A stretch of DNA of 64,000 bases, taken from Streptomyces sp. CB02261 (GTDB lineage Bacteria; Actinomycetota; Actinomycetes; Streptomycetales; Streptomycetaceae). Shown piece after piece: positions 53,072 through 61,255 of the stretch. The stretch lies in NCBI RefSeq assembly GCF_001905665.1, contig NZ_LIVX01000002.1, positions 135,420 to 199,419 of the forward strand, written 5' to 3'. Under the pieces are notes generated by a model. The model was not told the DNA's origin. It made no database searches and was given only the letters and a program-made list of their open reading frames with translations. Position 1 is the stretch's first letter; each line of letters starts with the position of its first letter. The position numbers and the translations under genes are program-made.

Positions 53072-53409
53072 CGCCCCGGGGTCACCGGCCGGTACCGCGC
53101 CCACACCCGCCCGAGCACCAACTCGGGCGGTACGGCGCCGAAGACCCGGCTGTCACCCTCGGCGTCCGGGTTGTCCCCCAGCACCCACCAGCCGCCGTCG
53201 CGTCGCTCGATCAGCCGCTTCACGATGAGCAGATCCTGCTGGAGCGGATGCCGCAGCACCGCCACGTTCCCGGGCCGCAACCGCGCCCCGTAGTGCACCA
53301 ACAGCTGGTCGCCGTGCAGCAGCGTGGGCACCATCGACACGCCCGTGACCTCGGCGACCCCGAACGGAGCCCCGGCCTCCGCCCCCCGCTCCCGCCCCGA
53401 TTCCCTCAT
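52984..53409 (-). CDS. sodX: Nickel superoxide dismutase maturation protease SodX, 141 aa
   Basis: Signal-peptidase-like (S26 family) Ser-Lys protease that removes the SodN leader. Ser25 in GVSMVPTLLHGDQ and Lys64 in LIVKRLIERR form the dyad; LGDNPDAEGDSR is the third conserved box. Divergent from sodN, the usual arrangement. No clear membrane anchor, unlike signal peptidase I. The ATG at 53409 is chosen over 53448. The 3' end overlaps the convergent CGNR gene by 88 bases; the C-terminal 45 residues past that box may be poorly constrained. Confidence 0.92.
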   Translation of the reverse strand: MRESGRERGAEAGAPFGVAEVTGVSMVPTLLHGDQLLVHYGARLRPGNVAVLRHPLQQDLLIVKRLIERRDGGWWVLGDNPDAEGDSRVFGAVPPELVLGRVWARYRPVTPGRQRSAGVVLSWLVSSVRPVRSASRRLRAR

Positions 53410-53571
53410 CCGGCACCTCCCGATCGGCCCGCGCGTCCGCTCGTCCACTCGTCCACTCGTCCCATGGTGACCCTGGACTTTTGACCTAAGCCCCAGGGGG
53501 CGCCCGCGAAAACGCCCTTCTCACCGAGTAATGTCCCACCTGAGAAGACGATCACGAGGAAGGACGGCTCA

Positions 53572-53967
53572 ATGCTCTCCCGCCTGTTTGCCCCCAAGGT
53601 GAAGGTCAGCGCCCACTGCGACCTCCCGTGCGGCGTGTACGACCCGGCCCAGGCCCGCATCGAGGCCGAGTCGGTCAAGGCTGTCCAGGAGAAGTACCTG
53701 GCGAACGAGGACGCGCACTTCCGCGCCCGCGCCACGGTCATCAAGGAGCAGCGCGCGGAGCTCGCCAAGCACCACGTCTCGGTGCTCTGGAGCGACTACT
53801 TCAAGGCCCCGCACTTCGAGAAGTACCCCGAGCTCAACCAGCTGGTCAACGACACCCTGAAGGCCCTCTCGGCCGCCAAGGCGTCGACGGACCCGAAGAC
53901 GGGCGAGAAGGCGCTGGAACTCATCGCCGAGATCGACCGCATCTTCTGGGAGACGAAGAAGGCCTGA
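53572..53967 (+). CDS. sodN: Nickel-containing superoxide dismutase, 131 aa
   Basis: Cytoplasmic Ni-SOD, a hexamer of four-helix bundles dismutating superoxide. A 14-residue leader (MLSRLFAPKVKVSA) is removed to expose His15; the nickel hook HCDLPCGVYDP has ligands His15, Cys16 and Cys20. Length and sequence are typical. GGAAGGA box upstream. Own terminator downstream. Established knowledge: sodN is nickel-induced and sodF is repressed by Nur. Confidence 0.98.
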   Translation: MLSRLFAPKVKVSAHCDLPCGVYDPAQARIEAESVKAVQEKYLANEDAHFRARATVIKEQRAELAKHHVSVLWSDYFKAPHFEKYPELNQLVNDTLKALSAAKASTDPKTGEKALELIAEIDRIFWETKKA

Positions 53968-53987
53968 CCTTCTCTTCCCGAGGCACA

Positions 53988-54022
53988 CGACGGCCCGCCC
54001 GGTGACCCCGGGCGGGCCGTCG
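53988..54022 (+). terminator. Terminator of sodN
   Basis: CGACGGCCCGCCCGG (53988-54002) pairs perfectly with 54008-54022 around a 5-base loop, 20 bases after the stop. May also serve the convergent GNAT gene. Confidence 0.85.
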
Positions 54023-54034
54023 CCGTCTCCCGGG

Positions 54035-54541
54035 TCACCCCTCCGTACGGAGGGTGTAGCGGCGCTTCTCCCGGGAGGTGGCGCCCAGGCGGTCGTAGAA
54101 GCGGATCGCGTTCTCGTTCCAGGCGGGGGTCTGCCACTGGATCTCGTCCAGGCCCAGGGCGCGGGCCTCGTCGCGGACCGCCGCCAGCAGGAGCGGGCCA
54201 AGACCGTGGCCCCTGCTGGACTCGGTGAGGTAGAGGCAGTCCATGTGCAGGTACTCGGTGCCGTCCCAGGTGGACAGCTCCGGGGCGCAGGTGGCGTAGC
54301 CCGCGAGGGTGCCGTCGGGGAGGACGGCGACCAGGCAGCGGAGCCGGGGCTCCGCCGGGACGAAGAGGAGGCGGGCCAGGCGGTCCGCCAGGCCGGGGGC
54401 CGGGGGCGCAGCCTTCTCGTACGCCGCGTGCTCGGCGATCAGTTCCACGACCCGCGCCAGATCCTCGGGCCGCGCCCGTCGGACCCTCACCCCGCCCGGT
54501 CCGTCCGTCGGCCCGGTCCGGCCGCCCTCGCGCTCGTTCAT
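54035..54541 (-). CDS. GNAT-family acetyltransferase, 168 aa
   Basis: GNAT enzyme of the spermidine/diamine acetyltransferase-like group: VRVRRARPEDLARVVELIAEHAAYE at the N terminus (given here as its core ARPEDLARVVELI), LYLTESSRGHGLGPLLLAAV is the acetyl-CoA loop, and WNENAIRFYDRLGATSR closes the fold. The ATG overlaps the stop of the upstream LysR gene (ATGA), so the two form an operon. Substrate unknown. Confidence 0.86.
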   Translation of the reverse strand: MNEREGGRTGPTDGPGGVRVRRARPEDLARVVELIAEHAAYEKAAPPAPGLADRLARLLFVPAEPRLRCLVAVLPDGTLAGYATCAPELSTWDGTEYLHMDCLYLTESSRGHGLGPLLLAAVRDEARALGLDEIQWQTPAWNENAIRFYDRLGATSREKRRYTLRTEG

Positions 54542-55506
54542 ACCGCCATCATGCACGGCCCCACCGACAGCCCCGCCTCCGTTCCCTGGCGGCGGAGCCA
54601 CTCGCGGTACGGGGCGGCGCGCAGGGCCACCTCCCGGTAGGCCGCCGCGAGTTCCGCGTACAGCGTGTCCAGGGGCGCTCCGGGGCGCGCGTACAGCAGG
54701 AGCCGGACCGCCAGCGGGTCGCCCCGCAGGGGGCGGACGGCCATGTCCTCGCGGGGGATCGAGGTCGGCTGGCAGGGGGCCACGGCCTCGCCGAGGACGA
54801 TGAGGGAGGCGGCCGTGTGGTAGTCGCCGTGCAGCAGGGGCGGGTCGATGCCGGCGGCGTCCAGGACCCGGCGGAGGCCGTCCCATTCGCCGTCCACGGA
54901 CGGGTCGACCATCCAGTGGTCGGTGGCCAGGTCGGCGAGGTCCACGACGCTGCGGGCGGCGGCCGGGTGGTCGCAGGCCATGGAGACGAACTGCGGTTCG
55001 CGGGCGACCAGGACGCGCCGCTCCAGCCCCTCGGGCACGCGCAGCGGGCAGCCTTCCACCTCGTGGACGAAGGCCACGTCGAGCCCGCCGGCGGCGACCG
55101 TGCGCAGCAGCGCGTTCGCCGAGACGTCCATCCGGAGGCCGATGTCGGTGCCGGGCAGGCGCTGGCGGAGCCGACGCAGCCAGCCGGGGAGCGCCCGGCT
55201 GGCGGTGGAGCCGACGCCGAGTCCGGGGCCGTCGGTGCGGGCCGCCGCGGCCCGGGTCTCGGTGACGAGGGCGGCCATGTCGGCGACGAGGGGGCGGGCC
55301 CGGCTGAGTAAGGAGCGCCCCAGCGGGGTGGGGCGGCAGCCGGTGCGGCCGCGGGAGAAGAGCTCGGCGCCCAGGGAGTTCTCTATGCGGCGCAGCTGCG
55401 TGGTCAACGAGGGCTGGCTCATGCCGAGTTGACGGGCCGCCTTGTGCAGGCTGCCCGTGTCGGCGATGGCGCAGAGCGCGCGCAGGTGTCTCACCTCCAG
55501 CTCCAT
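54538..55506 (-). CDS. LysR-family regulator divergent from snapalysin (MprR/SnpR-type), 322 aa
   Basis: LysR regulator with N-terminal HTH (about 1-60; LRALCAIADTGSLHKAARQLGMSQPSLTTQLRRIE read in parts) and a substrate-binding-like domain. Placement divergent from a snapalysin gene with a 187-bp gap matches the known Streptomyces arrangement where this regulator activates the small neutral protease. The ATG at 55506 begins MELEVRHLRAL; a start at 55539 is less likely. Confidence 0.9.
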   Translation of the reverse strand: MELEVRHLRALCAIADTGSLHKAARQLGMSQPSLTTQLRRIENSLGAELFSRGRTGCRPTPLGRSLLSRARPLVADMAALVTETRAAAARTDGPGLGVGSTASRALPGWLRRLRQRLPGTDIGLRMDVSANALLRTVAAGGLDVAFVHEVEGCPLRVPEGLERRVLVAREPQFVSMACDHPAAARSVVDLADLATDHWMVDPSVDGEWDGLRRVLDAAGIDPPLLHGDYHTAASLIVLGEAVAPCQPTSIPREDMAVRPLRGDPLAVRLLLYARPGAPLDTLYAELAAAYREVALRAAPYREWLRRQGTEAGLSVGPCMMAV

Positions 55507-55693
55507 GCCCCGAGGGTAGGGCGGCGCCCTGAGTCGCACCAGATACCCGGAGTCCCTCGATCACCTTCGTTTGCAAGGCGGTTGGGCGCATCGGAGGCAT
55601 GGTGATGTGGTGGTGCTATCGACGGTTGACATCATCCCCGCGGGCCCCGGCTCCCCCGAGACTCTCTCCAGTCCCCTAGAGGAGGAGCCCCCC

Positions 55694-56338
55694 ATGCGTC
55701 ACCCCAAGGTCCTCACCTCCGTCCTGACCGCCACCCTCGGTCTCGGTCTCGCCGCCTCCCTCGGCGTGGCCCCGGCGGCGGCCGACAGCTCCGGCCGTAC
55801 CGTCGGCGCCGCCGTGGCGTACGCCGGTTCCGCGGAGGAGGCCAAGGCCAACAAGGCCTTCTTCGAAGCCGTCGTGAAGTCGGTGGCGAAGAAGCGCGCC
55901 GCGAACCCCGGCGCGGTCGCCGTCACCGTCGTCTACAGCGCCGCCAACGCGCCCAGCTTCCGCACCCAGATCGCCCGCTCCACCCAGATATGGAACAGCT
56001 CGGTGGTGAACGTCCGGCTCGTCGAGGGCAGCAACCCGGACTTCCGCTACTACGAGGGCAACGACTCCCGTGGCTCGTACGCGAGCACCGACGGCCACGG
56101 AAGCGGCTACATCTTCCTCGACTACCGGCAGAACCAGCAGTACAACTCGACCCGGGTCACCGCCCATGAGACCGGGCACGTCCTGGGGCTCCCGGACCAC
56201 TACAGCGGTCCGTGCAGCGAGCTGATGTCGGGCGGCGGCCCCGGCACGTCCTGCCAGAACGCCCAGCCGAACGCCCAGGAGCGGTCCCGCGTCGACCAGC
56301 TGTGGCGCTACGGCCTCGCCTCGGCCTTCAAGAGCTGA
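55694..56338 (+). CDS. snpA: Snapalysin (small neutral metalloprotease, M7), 214 aa
   Basis: Secreted zinc endopeptidase. A signal peptide (about 1-30, ending APAAA) and short propeptide (about 31-80) precede the mature protease. Zinc site [11 protein letters not shown]: His158, Glu159, His162, Asp168, followed by the Met-turn-like MSGGG. Two Cys pairs in the C-terminal part ([17 protein letters not shown]) fit the known disulfide. RBS GGAGG at 55680. Controlled by the divergent LysR. Confidence 0.95.
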   Translation: MRHPKVLTSVLTATLGLGLAASLGVAPAAADSSGRTVGAAVAYAGSAEEAKANKAFFEAVVKSVAKKRAANPGAVAVTVVYSAANAPSFRTQIARSTQIWNSSVVNVRLVEGSNPDFRYYEGNDSRGSYASTDGHGSGYIFLDYRQNQQYNSTRVTAHETGHVLGLPDHYSGPCSELMSGGGPGTSCQNAQPNAQERSRVDQLWRYGLASAFKS

Positions 56339-56358
56339 CGAGCACGGCGCCTGCGCAC

Positions 56359-56394
56359 GACGGCGGCCGCCCCCTCCCCGGGGCGGCCGCCGTC
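56359..56394. terminator. Bidirectional terminator after snpA
   Basis: GACGGCGGCCGCCCC (56359-56373) pairs perfectly with 56380-56394 around a 6-base loop between the convergent snapalysin and hypothetical protein genes. Confidence 0.88.
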
Positions 56395-56400
56395 CTGGTC

Positions 56401-56820
56401 TCAGGCCGTCTGGAGCAGACGGCGGGCGAAGTCCGCGCCGGGCGGAAGCTGCCGGCGCACCCGCTCCAGCGCTCCGTCGAAGTCACCTCCGGCGACGCAC
56501 GATTCGAAGGCGGCGCCGCCGCAGTGCAGCGTCAGACTGAGGTCCGCGCGCTCACCGAGCGTCAGCAGACAGCTGAGCGTGGCCTGCTGGGTGGCGCCGT
56601 CCACGACGACGGGGAGCGGAAGGTCCCACTCCAGGACGCAGTTGGTGAGGGGCTGCCCGCCCTCGTCGGGCGCGCTGAGCGCGGCGAAGCCGTCACCCGT
56701 GTACTCGACCCCCCTGATCCGGGTGGCGACGTGCCGCCCGTCGGCCGTGATGACGATCGCTTCCGCGCCGCTGCGGTCCCGGTACCAGCCGGTCCAGACT
56801 TCTGTCGACTCCGATGACAT
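56401..56820 (-). CDS. Conserved hypothetical protein, 139 aa
   Basis: Small soluble protein with a beta-rich, Ile/Val/Thr-containing N-terminal part (WTGWYRDRSGAEAIVITADG) and a helical end (GDFDGALERVRRQLP). Cys residues at about 62, 84, 100 and 108 show no metal-site spacing. No recognised domain. Codon use is regular. Confidence 0.7.
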   Translation of the reverse strand: MSSESTEVWTGWYRDRSGAEAIVITADGRHVATRIRGVEYTGDGFAALSAPDEGGQPLTNCVLEWDLPLPVVVDGATQQATLSCLLTLGERADLSLTLHCGGAAFESCVAGGDFDGALERVRRQLPPGADFARRLLQTA

Positions 56821-56862
56821 GCGCGGACTGTAGCGGTATGACCGGCTCCGGCGCGCGGCCGG

Positions 56863-57102
56863 TCACCCGGAGGCCGGACTTCTCCCGATCTCGTCGTTCT
56901 TGCCGGTCCCGTGCGTGCTCGTGACGTCTTCACCCTGGTGGAGCGTGCACTCCGGGTTCCGGCACGGCTGCACTTCCCACTCCGGCACCCAGGCCCCGAG
57001 GACCTTGTGCCGGGTGGCGACGGTGGAACGCGGGCCACCGCAGGACGGGCATCGGTGCTCACCCCGGGGGTCACGCGTCGTGCGGGACGCCTGTTCACCC
57101 AT
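56863..57102 (-). CDS. Small zinc-ribbon-like protein, 79 aa
   Basis: Four Cys in two pairs (CPSC at about 18-21 and C-x4-C in PCRNPECTLH) around RSTVATRHKVLGAWVPEWEVQ suggest a zinc ribbon. The rest is polar. Spaced 42 bp from the gene ahead on the same strand (minus strand), so it may be cotranscribed with it. Function unknown. Confidence 0.7.
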   Translation of the reverse strand: MGEQASRTTRDPRGEHRCPSCGGPRSTVATRHKVLGAWVPEWEVQPCRNPECTLHQGEDVTSTHGTGKNDEIGRSPASG

Positions 57103-57144
57103 GGATCCAGGGTAGGACGCCCCGCACGGAACCGCTCCCCGCCG

Positions 57145-57726
57145 CTACCGCTTCCTGGTGTACGTGCGGACGAGCACGCCGTTGTCGAACGCGCGCACCG
57201 AGCCCAGTTCGAAGGCGCGGGGCTCGAAGCCGGCGCCGAACATGGGCATGCCGGAGCCGTAGACCTCCGGGTAGGTCTTGATGATCAGCTCGTCGATCTC
57301 CTCGATCAGCTCGCCGGCGATGGTGGAGCCGCCGCAGAGGTAGATGCCGAGGGGGCTGTCCTCCGCCTTGAGCTCGCGGACGCGCCCGACGAGGTCGTCG
57401 GCGATCAGCTCCACGTTCGGGTGGGGCGACTCGGCCAGCGAGCGGGTGGCGACGAACTCCCGCAGGTGGTTGTAAGGGCTGGTGACGCCGATGTCCAGGG
57501 CGAGCTGGTACGACTTCATCCCCTGGACGAGGGTGTCGAAGTGCTTGTTCTCCGCGTCGATCCCGAACATCTCCCGCGCGTGCGTCGGGACGGTCTCGGG
57601 GTACTCGGCGTTCATCTCCTGCATGTACGAGCCGGTCGTGTACGCGTACATCGACGAGGCGTCGCCCTCGGGGTCGCCGATGAAGCCGTCGATGGTGCAG
57701 GCGATGTAGTACGTGAGCTGGCGCAA
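57145..57726 (-). CDS. RibD C-terminal/dihydrofolate reductase-like protein, 193 aa
   Basis: Dihydrofolate-reductase-fold protein: LTYYIACTIDGFIGDPEGD at the N terminus, LGIYLCGGSTIAGELIEEIDELIIKTYPEVYGSGMPMFG, of which GGSTIAGEL is the nucleotide loop. Likely a reductase of unknown substrate, not a classical DHFR. The start is probably the TTG at 57726 with GGAAGAGGA upstream; a start at 57789 would cross the divergent promoter. Divergent from a TetR gene. Confidence 0.83.
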   Translation of the reverse strand: MRQLTYYIACTIDGFIGDPEGDASSMYAYTTGSYMQEMNAEYPETVPTHAREMFGIDAENKHFDTLVQGMKSYQLALDIGVTSPYNHLREFVATRSLAESPHPNVELIADDLVGRVRELKAEDSPLGIYLCGGSTIAGELIEEIDELIIKTYPEVYGSGMPMFGAGFEPRAFELGSVRAFDNGVLVRTYTRKR

Positions 57727-57760
57727 GCCGGTCCTCTTCCGCTTCGGAACGTGGCTACTG

Positions 57761-57804
57761 GCGCAACCACGACGGCTATAGTGCTTCACCTGTAGTGGTT
57801 ACGC
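57761..57804. promoter_or_regulatory. Inverted repeat between reductase and TetR, putative TetR operator
   Basis: GCGCAACCAC (57761-57770) and GTGGTTACGC (57795-57804) are inverted 10-bp arms with one mismatch and a 24-base spacer. The adjacent right flank (TAGTGGTTACGCAA) overlaps the expected promoter of the TetR gene. Confidence 0.55.
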
Positions 57805-57833
57805 AAGACCTATTTTCCGGAAGGGAGCCCGAC

Positions 57834-58409
57834 ATGGCGAAGAACCCGGAACGCCGCACGGCCCTGCTCGACGCCGCGATCCAGGTACTGGCGGACGAAG
57901 GCGCCCGTGGGCTCACCTTCCGGGCGGTCGACGCCCGGGCGGGGGTCCCCACGGGCACCTCGTCCAACTACTTCCGCGACCGGGACCAGGTGCTCTCCCA
58001 GGTCGCCGACCGCATCTTCGAACGGCTGACCCCCGAGCCCGGAGTCATCGACACCGCGCTGCTCCCGCCACCGAGCCGTGACCTGGTCGTGCAGCTGATG
58101 CGCGAGGTCGCCCAGCGGCTCGCGGCCGAACGCACCTGCTATCTCGGGCTCTTCGAGCTCCGCCTCGAAGCCGTACGCCGTCCCGAGCTGCGGACCCAGC
58201 TCACCAAGGTGCTCCGCGCCGACCTCGACGAGAACGTCCGGATCCATCTCGCCGCGGGGATGCCCGGGGACGCCGACACCGTCCGGCTGCTCTACTTCGC
58301 GCTCACCGGGCTGCTGTTCGACCACTTCACGGTGCCGGGCCTGCACGGCGACCGAGAACTCGACGACCTGATCGAGACCGTGGTCACCCGGATCGTCCCC
58401 GGCCCGTGA
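57834..58409 (+). CDS. TetR-family regulator, 191 aa
   Basis: TetR repressor: HTH at about 10-55 (ALLDAAIQVLADEGARGLTFRAVDARAGVPTGTSSNYF in parts) and a helical ligand domain. AAGGGAG before the ATG at 57834. Divergent from the RibD-like reductase, which it probably regulates; ends 10 bp before the convergent prenyl synthase gene. Confidence 0.88.
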   Translation: MAKNPERRTALLDAAIQVLADEGARGLTFRAVDARAGVPTGTSSNYFRDRDQVLSQVADRIFERLTPEPGVIDTALLPPPSRDLVVQLMREVAQRLAAERTCYLGLFELRLEAVRRPELRTQLTKVLRADLDENVRIHLAAGMPGDADTVRLLYFALTGLLFDHFTVPGLHGDRELDDLIETVVTRIVPGP

Positions 58410-58419
58410 GCCCCGGCCG

Positions 58420-59463
58420 TCAGCGCGTACGCCGGGTGACGAACTCCGCCAGGGCCAGCAGGTCCCCCGCCGCCTCCAGGTCCGGGACCGCCTGCGCCAG
58501 GTACTCGACGGCGCGGCCCATGCGCTCGGCCGCCTGGGCCTGGGCCCAGTCGCGCCCGCCGGCCCGCTCGACCGCGTCCGCCGCAGCCCGGACCGCCGCC
58601 GCGTCGAGGACCGGACGCGAGTACAGCTCGGCCAGCTCCTCGCCCGCCGGAGTGCCCGAGGCGAGTGCCGCCACCACCGGCAGCGACTTCTTGTGGGCGA
58701 CGAGATCGGCCCCGGCCGGCTTGCCCGTGCGGTCGGGGTCGCCCCAGATCCCGATGAGGTCGTCGATCAGCTGGAAGGCGAGGCCCGCCTCCCGGCCGAA
58801 GGCGTCCATGGCCGCGACCTCCTCCTCCCCCGCGCCCGCGTAGAGCGCGCCAAGGGCACAGGAACAGCCGAGCAGCGCTCCGGTCTTGGCGGTCGCCATG
58901 GCCAGGCACTCGTCGAGGGACACCTCGCGCGGGCCGCGCCGCTCGAAGGCGCAGTCCGCCTGCTGCCCCGCGCACAGTTCGATGATGCAGGCGGCGAGGC
59001 GCGCGGAGGCCGCCGCCGACGCGGGGTGCGGGTCCTCGGCGAGCAGCCGCAGGGCGAGCGCGCTCATCGCGTCACCGGCGATCAGCGCGTCCGGGATGCC
59101 GAAGACGGTCCAGGCGGTGGGCCGGTGTCTGCGGGTCACGTCCTCGTCGACGATGTCGTCGTGGAGCAGGGTGAAGTTGTGCGCGAGCTCCACCGCGGCC
59201 GCGGCCTTCACGGCCCGGGCCTCGTCGGCGCCGAGCGCACGGGCCGCCGCGAGGACCAGGGCCGGCCGTATCGCCTTGCCCGCCTGCTCCGTGGCCGGGG
59301 TGCCGTCGGCCTGCTCCCAGCCGAAGTGGTACATGGCGACCCGGCGCATGGAGCCGGGCAGGGTCTCGACGGTCGAGCGCAGGTGGGGATCGACGGCCGT
59401 CCGCGTCCGGTCAAGGAGCATCACGGCCCCCTGCCCGTCGGTGACGGCGTTCGCGCCGGTCAT
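58420..59463 (-). CDS. Isoprenyl diphosphate synthase (trans-prenyltransferase), probable encapsulin cargo, 347 aa
   Basis: Head-to-tail prenyltransferase that condenses isopentenyl diphosphate with an allylic diphosphate. First Asp-rich motif DDIVD at about 102-106 in HDDIVDEDVTRRH; second motif DDLIG at 234-238 followed by IWGDPDRTGKPAGAD, the variant common in actinobacterial geranylgeranyl-type synthases. It lies 105 bp downstream of the encapsulin gene on the same strand. The N terminus is short (about 36 residues before the core) with no obvious cargo tag. Chain length not predictable by eye. ATG at 59463 fits AAGGAGG upstream. Confidence 0.9.
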   Translation of the reverse strand: MTGANAVTDGQGAVMLLDRTRTAVDPHLRSTVETLPGSMRRVAMYHFGWEQADGTPATEQAGKAIRPALVLAAARALGADEARAVKAAAAVELAHNFTLLHDDIVDEDVTRRHRPTAWTVFGIPDALIAGDAMSALALRLLAEDPHPASAAASARLAACIIELCAGQQADCAFERRGPREVSLDECLAMATAKTGALLGCSCALGALYAGAGEEEVAAMDAFGREAGLAFQLIDDLIGIWGDPDRTGKPAGADLVAHKKSLPVVAALASGTPAGEELAELYSRPVLDAAAVRAAADAVERAGGRDWAQAQAAERMGRAVEYLAQAVPDLEAAGDLLALAEFVTRRTR

Positions 59464-59568
59464 GATGACGGTCACCTCCTTCGTGTCCTCCGTGTCGTTG
59501 CGATGTGGGCGATGGGCCGGAACGCCGGGGGCGGGAGGGTTCGGTCCCCGCCCCCGGGCGTCGTCGGC

Positions 59569-60984
59569 TCAGCGCCAGCGGCTGACCTCGACGTTCTCCA
59601 GGACGCCCAGCGCGTCCGGGACGAGGACCGCCGCCGAGTAGTAGGCCGTGACGAGGTAGGAGATGATCGCCTGCTCGTCGATGCCCATGAAGCGGACGGA
59701 GAGGCTGGGCTCGATCTCGTCGGGGATGCCGGTCTGGTGCAGACCGATCACGCCCTGGTCGGCCTCGCCGGTGCGCATGCAGATGATCGAGGTGGTCCGG
59801 GCGTCCGAGACCGGGATCTTGTTGCACGGGTAGATCGGCACACCGCGCCAGGTCGGGATGCGGTTGCCGTTGATGTCGATCGTCTCGGGCACGAGACCGC
59901 GCTTGTTGAGCTCGCGGCCGAAGGCGGCGATGGCGCGCGGGTGGGCGAGGAAGAGCTTGGAGCCCCGGCGGCGGGAGAGCAGCTCGTCCATGTCGTCGGG
60001 GCTGGGGGCGCCGTCGTGCGGCTGGAGCCGCTGCCCGTAGTCGCAGTTGGCGAGGAGGCCGAACTCCTTGTTGTTGACGAGCTCGTACTCCTGGCGCTCG
60101 CGGAGCGCCTCGACCGTGAGCCGCAACTGCTGCTCGGTCTGGTTCATCGGCTGGTTGTAGAGGTCGGCGACGCGGCTGTGGACCTTCAGCACGGTCTGGG
60201 CGACGCTCAGCTCGTACTCGCGGGGCGAGGCGTCGTAGTCGACGTAGGTGTGCGGGACGACGGCCTCGCCGACGTGACCGGCGGAGAGGTCGATCTCGGC
60301 CTCGCCGTACCTGTTGGTCCGCTGGTGCGGCAGCGCGGCGACGCTCGCGAGGTGGGCGGCGAGCGAACCGGCCCGCTCCGCGAGGTTCCGCACGTCGTCC
60401 CGGGTGAGCTCCAGGACCGTGCAGGCGGTGGCGGCGCGGGCGCTCCACTCCCAGGTGGCGTCCGGGTCGACGAGCGCGGCGTCGCCGAAGTAGGAGCCGT
60501 CGGCGAGGACCCCGAGGACGGCCTCGTCGCCGTAGGGCCCCTCGCCGATCTGCTCGATCCTGCCGTGCGCGAGGAGGTGGACGCGGTCGGTCGGCTCGCC
60601 CGCGACGGCGATGACGTCGCCGGCGGCGTACTCCCGCTGGCGGCAGCGGGACGCGAGCTCGGACAGGGCCTCCTCGTCCTCGTAGCCGCGCAGGACGGGG
60701 AGTTCGCCGAGCTCGGCGGGGATGACCGCGACACGCTCTCCGGTCTGGACGAAGGTGACGCGGCCGTCACCCACGGAGTAGCTGAGCCTCCGGTTCACCC
60801 GGTAGGTACCGCCCTGCACCTGGACCCACGGCAGCGCCCGCAGCAGCCACCGTGAGGTGATCTCCTGCATCTGCGGCGCCGACTTGGTGGTCGTGGCGAG
60901 GTTCCGCGCGGCGGCGGTACCGAGACTCTGCTGCGGGGCCTGCTGCTCCGCGCGGACCTCGTCGCCAACCGAACCAACGGACAT
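59569..60984 (-). CDS. Family 2B encapsulin shell protein with cNMP-binding-like domain, 471 aa
   Basis: HK97-fold shell protein of a Streptomyces-type Family 2B encapsulin (EshB-like in older annotation). The N-terminal arm (about 1-75) and capsid core (about 206-471; [58 protein letters not shown] in pieces) surround an inserted cyclic-nucleotide-binding-like domain (about 95-205; [37 protein letters not shown]). The phosphate-binding cassette looks partly changed (FGDA in place of FGE-A/L), so cyclic-nucleotide binding is uncertain. GAGGGAG box precedes the ATG at 60984; an upstream in-frame start at 61125 would cross the promoter. Followed by the prenyl synthase gene. Confidence 0.93.
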   Translation of the reverse strand: MSVGSVGDEVRAEQQAPQQSLGTAAARNLATTTKSAPQMQEITSRWLLRALPWVQVQGGTYRVNRRLSYSVGDGRVTFVQTGERVAVIPAELGELPVLRGYEDEEALSELASRCRQREYAAGDVIAVAGEPTDRVHLLAHGRIEQIGEGPYGDEAVLGVLADGSYFGDAALVDPDATWEWSARAATACTVLELTRDDVRNLAERAGSLAAHLASVAALPHQRTNRYGEAEIDLSAGHVGEAVVPHTYVDYDASPREYELSVAQTVLKVHSRVADLYNQPMNQTEQQLRLTVEALRERQEYELVNNKEFGLLANCDYGQRLQPHDGAPSPDDMDELLSRRRGSKLFLAHPRAIAAFGRELNKRGLVPETIDINGNRIPTWRGVPIYPCNKIPVSDARTTSIICMRTGEADQGVIGLHQTGIPDEIEPSLSVRFMGIDEQAIISYLVTAYYSAAVLVPDALGVLENVEVSRWR

Positions 60985-61255
60985 GGAACTCCCTCTCGTA
61001 TGACTGAGTTGCGAGACGAAGCCTTTCAGCACGGAGCGTGTCGGCGCCATTACACATTCGAGTGGGACTGTTCGACGATCTTCGGGGCATGTCACGCGAT
61101 TTCCATCCGAACAGAGGAGTCCCACGCGTCACGGCGAGCGGTGTCCGGATCGGCTCGCACACGGCCCGAACGGATGGCAGCGGAGTGGCGGACTCCGGTA
61201 CTCCGGAGGCTCCGGTACTCCGGAAGCTCATCCCGTCCTCCGAAGGGAGTCGGTC
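60985..61255. other. Divergent promoter region of the encapsulin and amidase genes
   Basis: 271 bases without a gene. Holds a 17-bp tandem repeat CTCCGGTACTCCGG(A/-)(G/A)G at 61193-61226, in the amidase leader 30-63 bases before its ATG. On the encapsulin side a TGTAAT hexamer near 61052 could be a -10 element; evidence is weak. Confidence 0.45.
61193..61226. repeat. 17-bp tandem repeat in the amidase leader
   Basis: CTCCGGTACTCCGGAGG (61193-61209) and CTCCGGTACTCCGGAAG (61210-61226) are adjacent direct copies; each contains a CTCCGG...CCGGAG-like palindrome. Confidence 0.75.
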
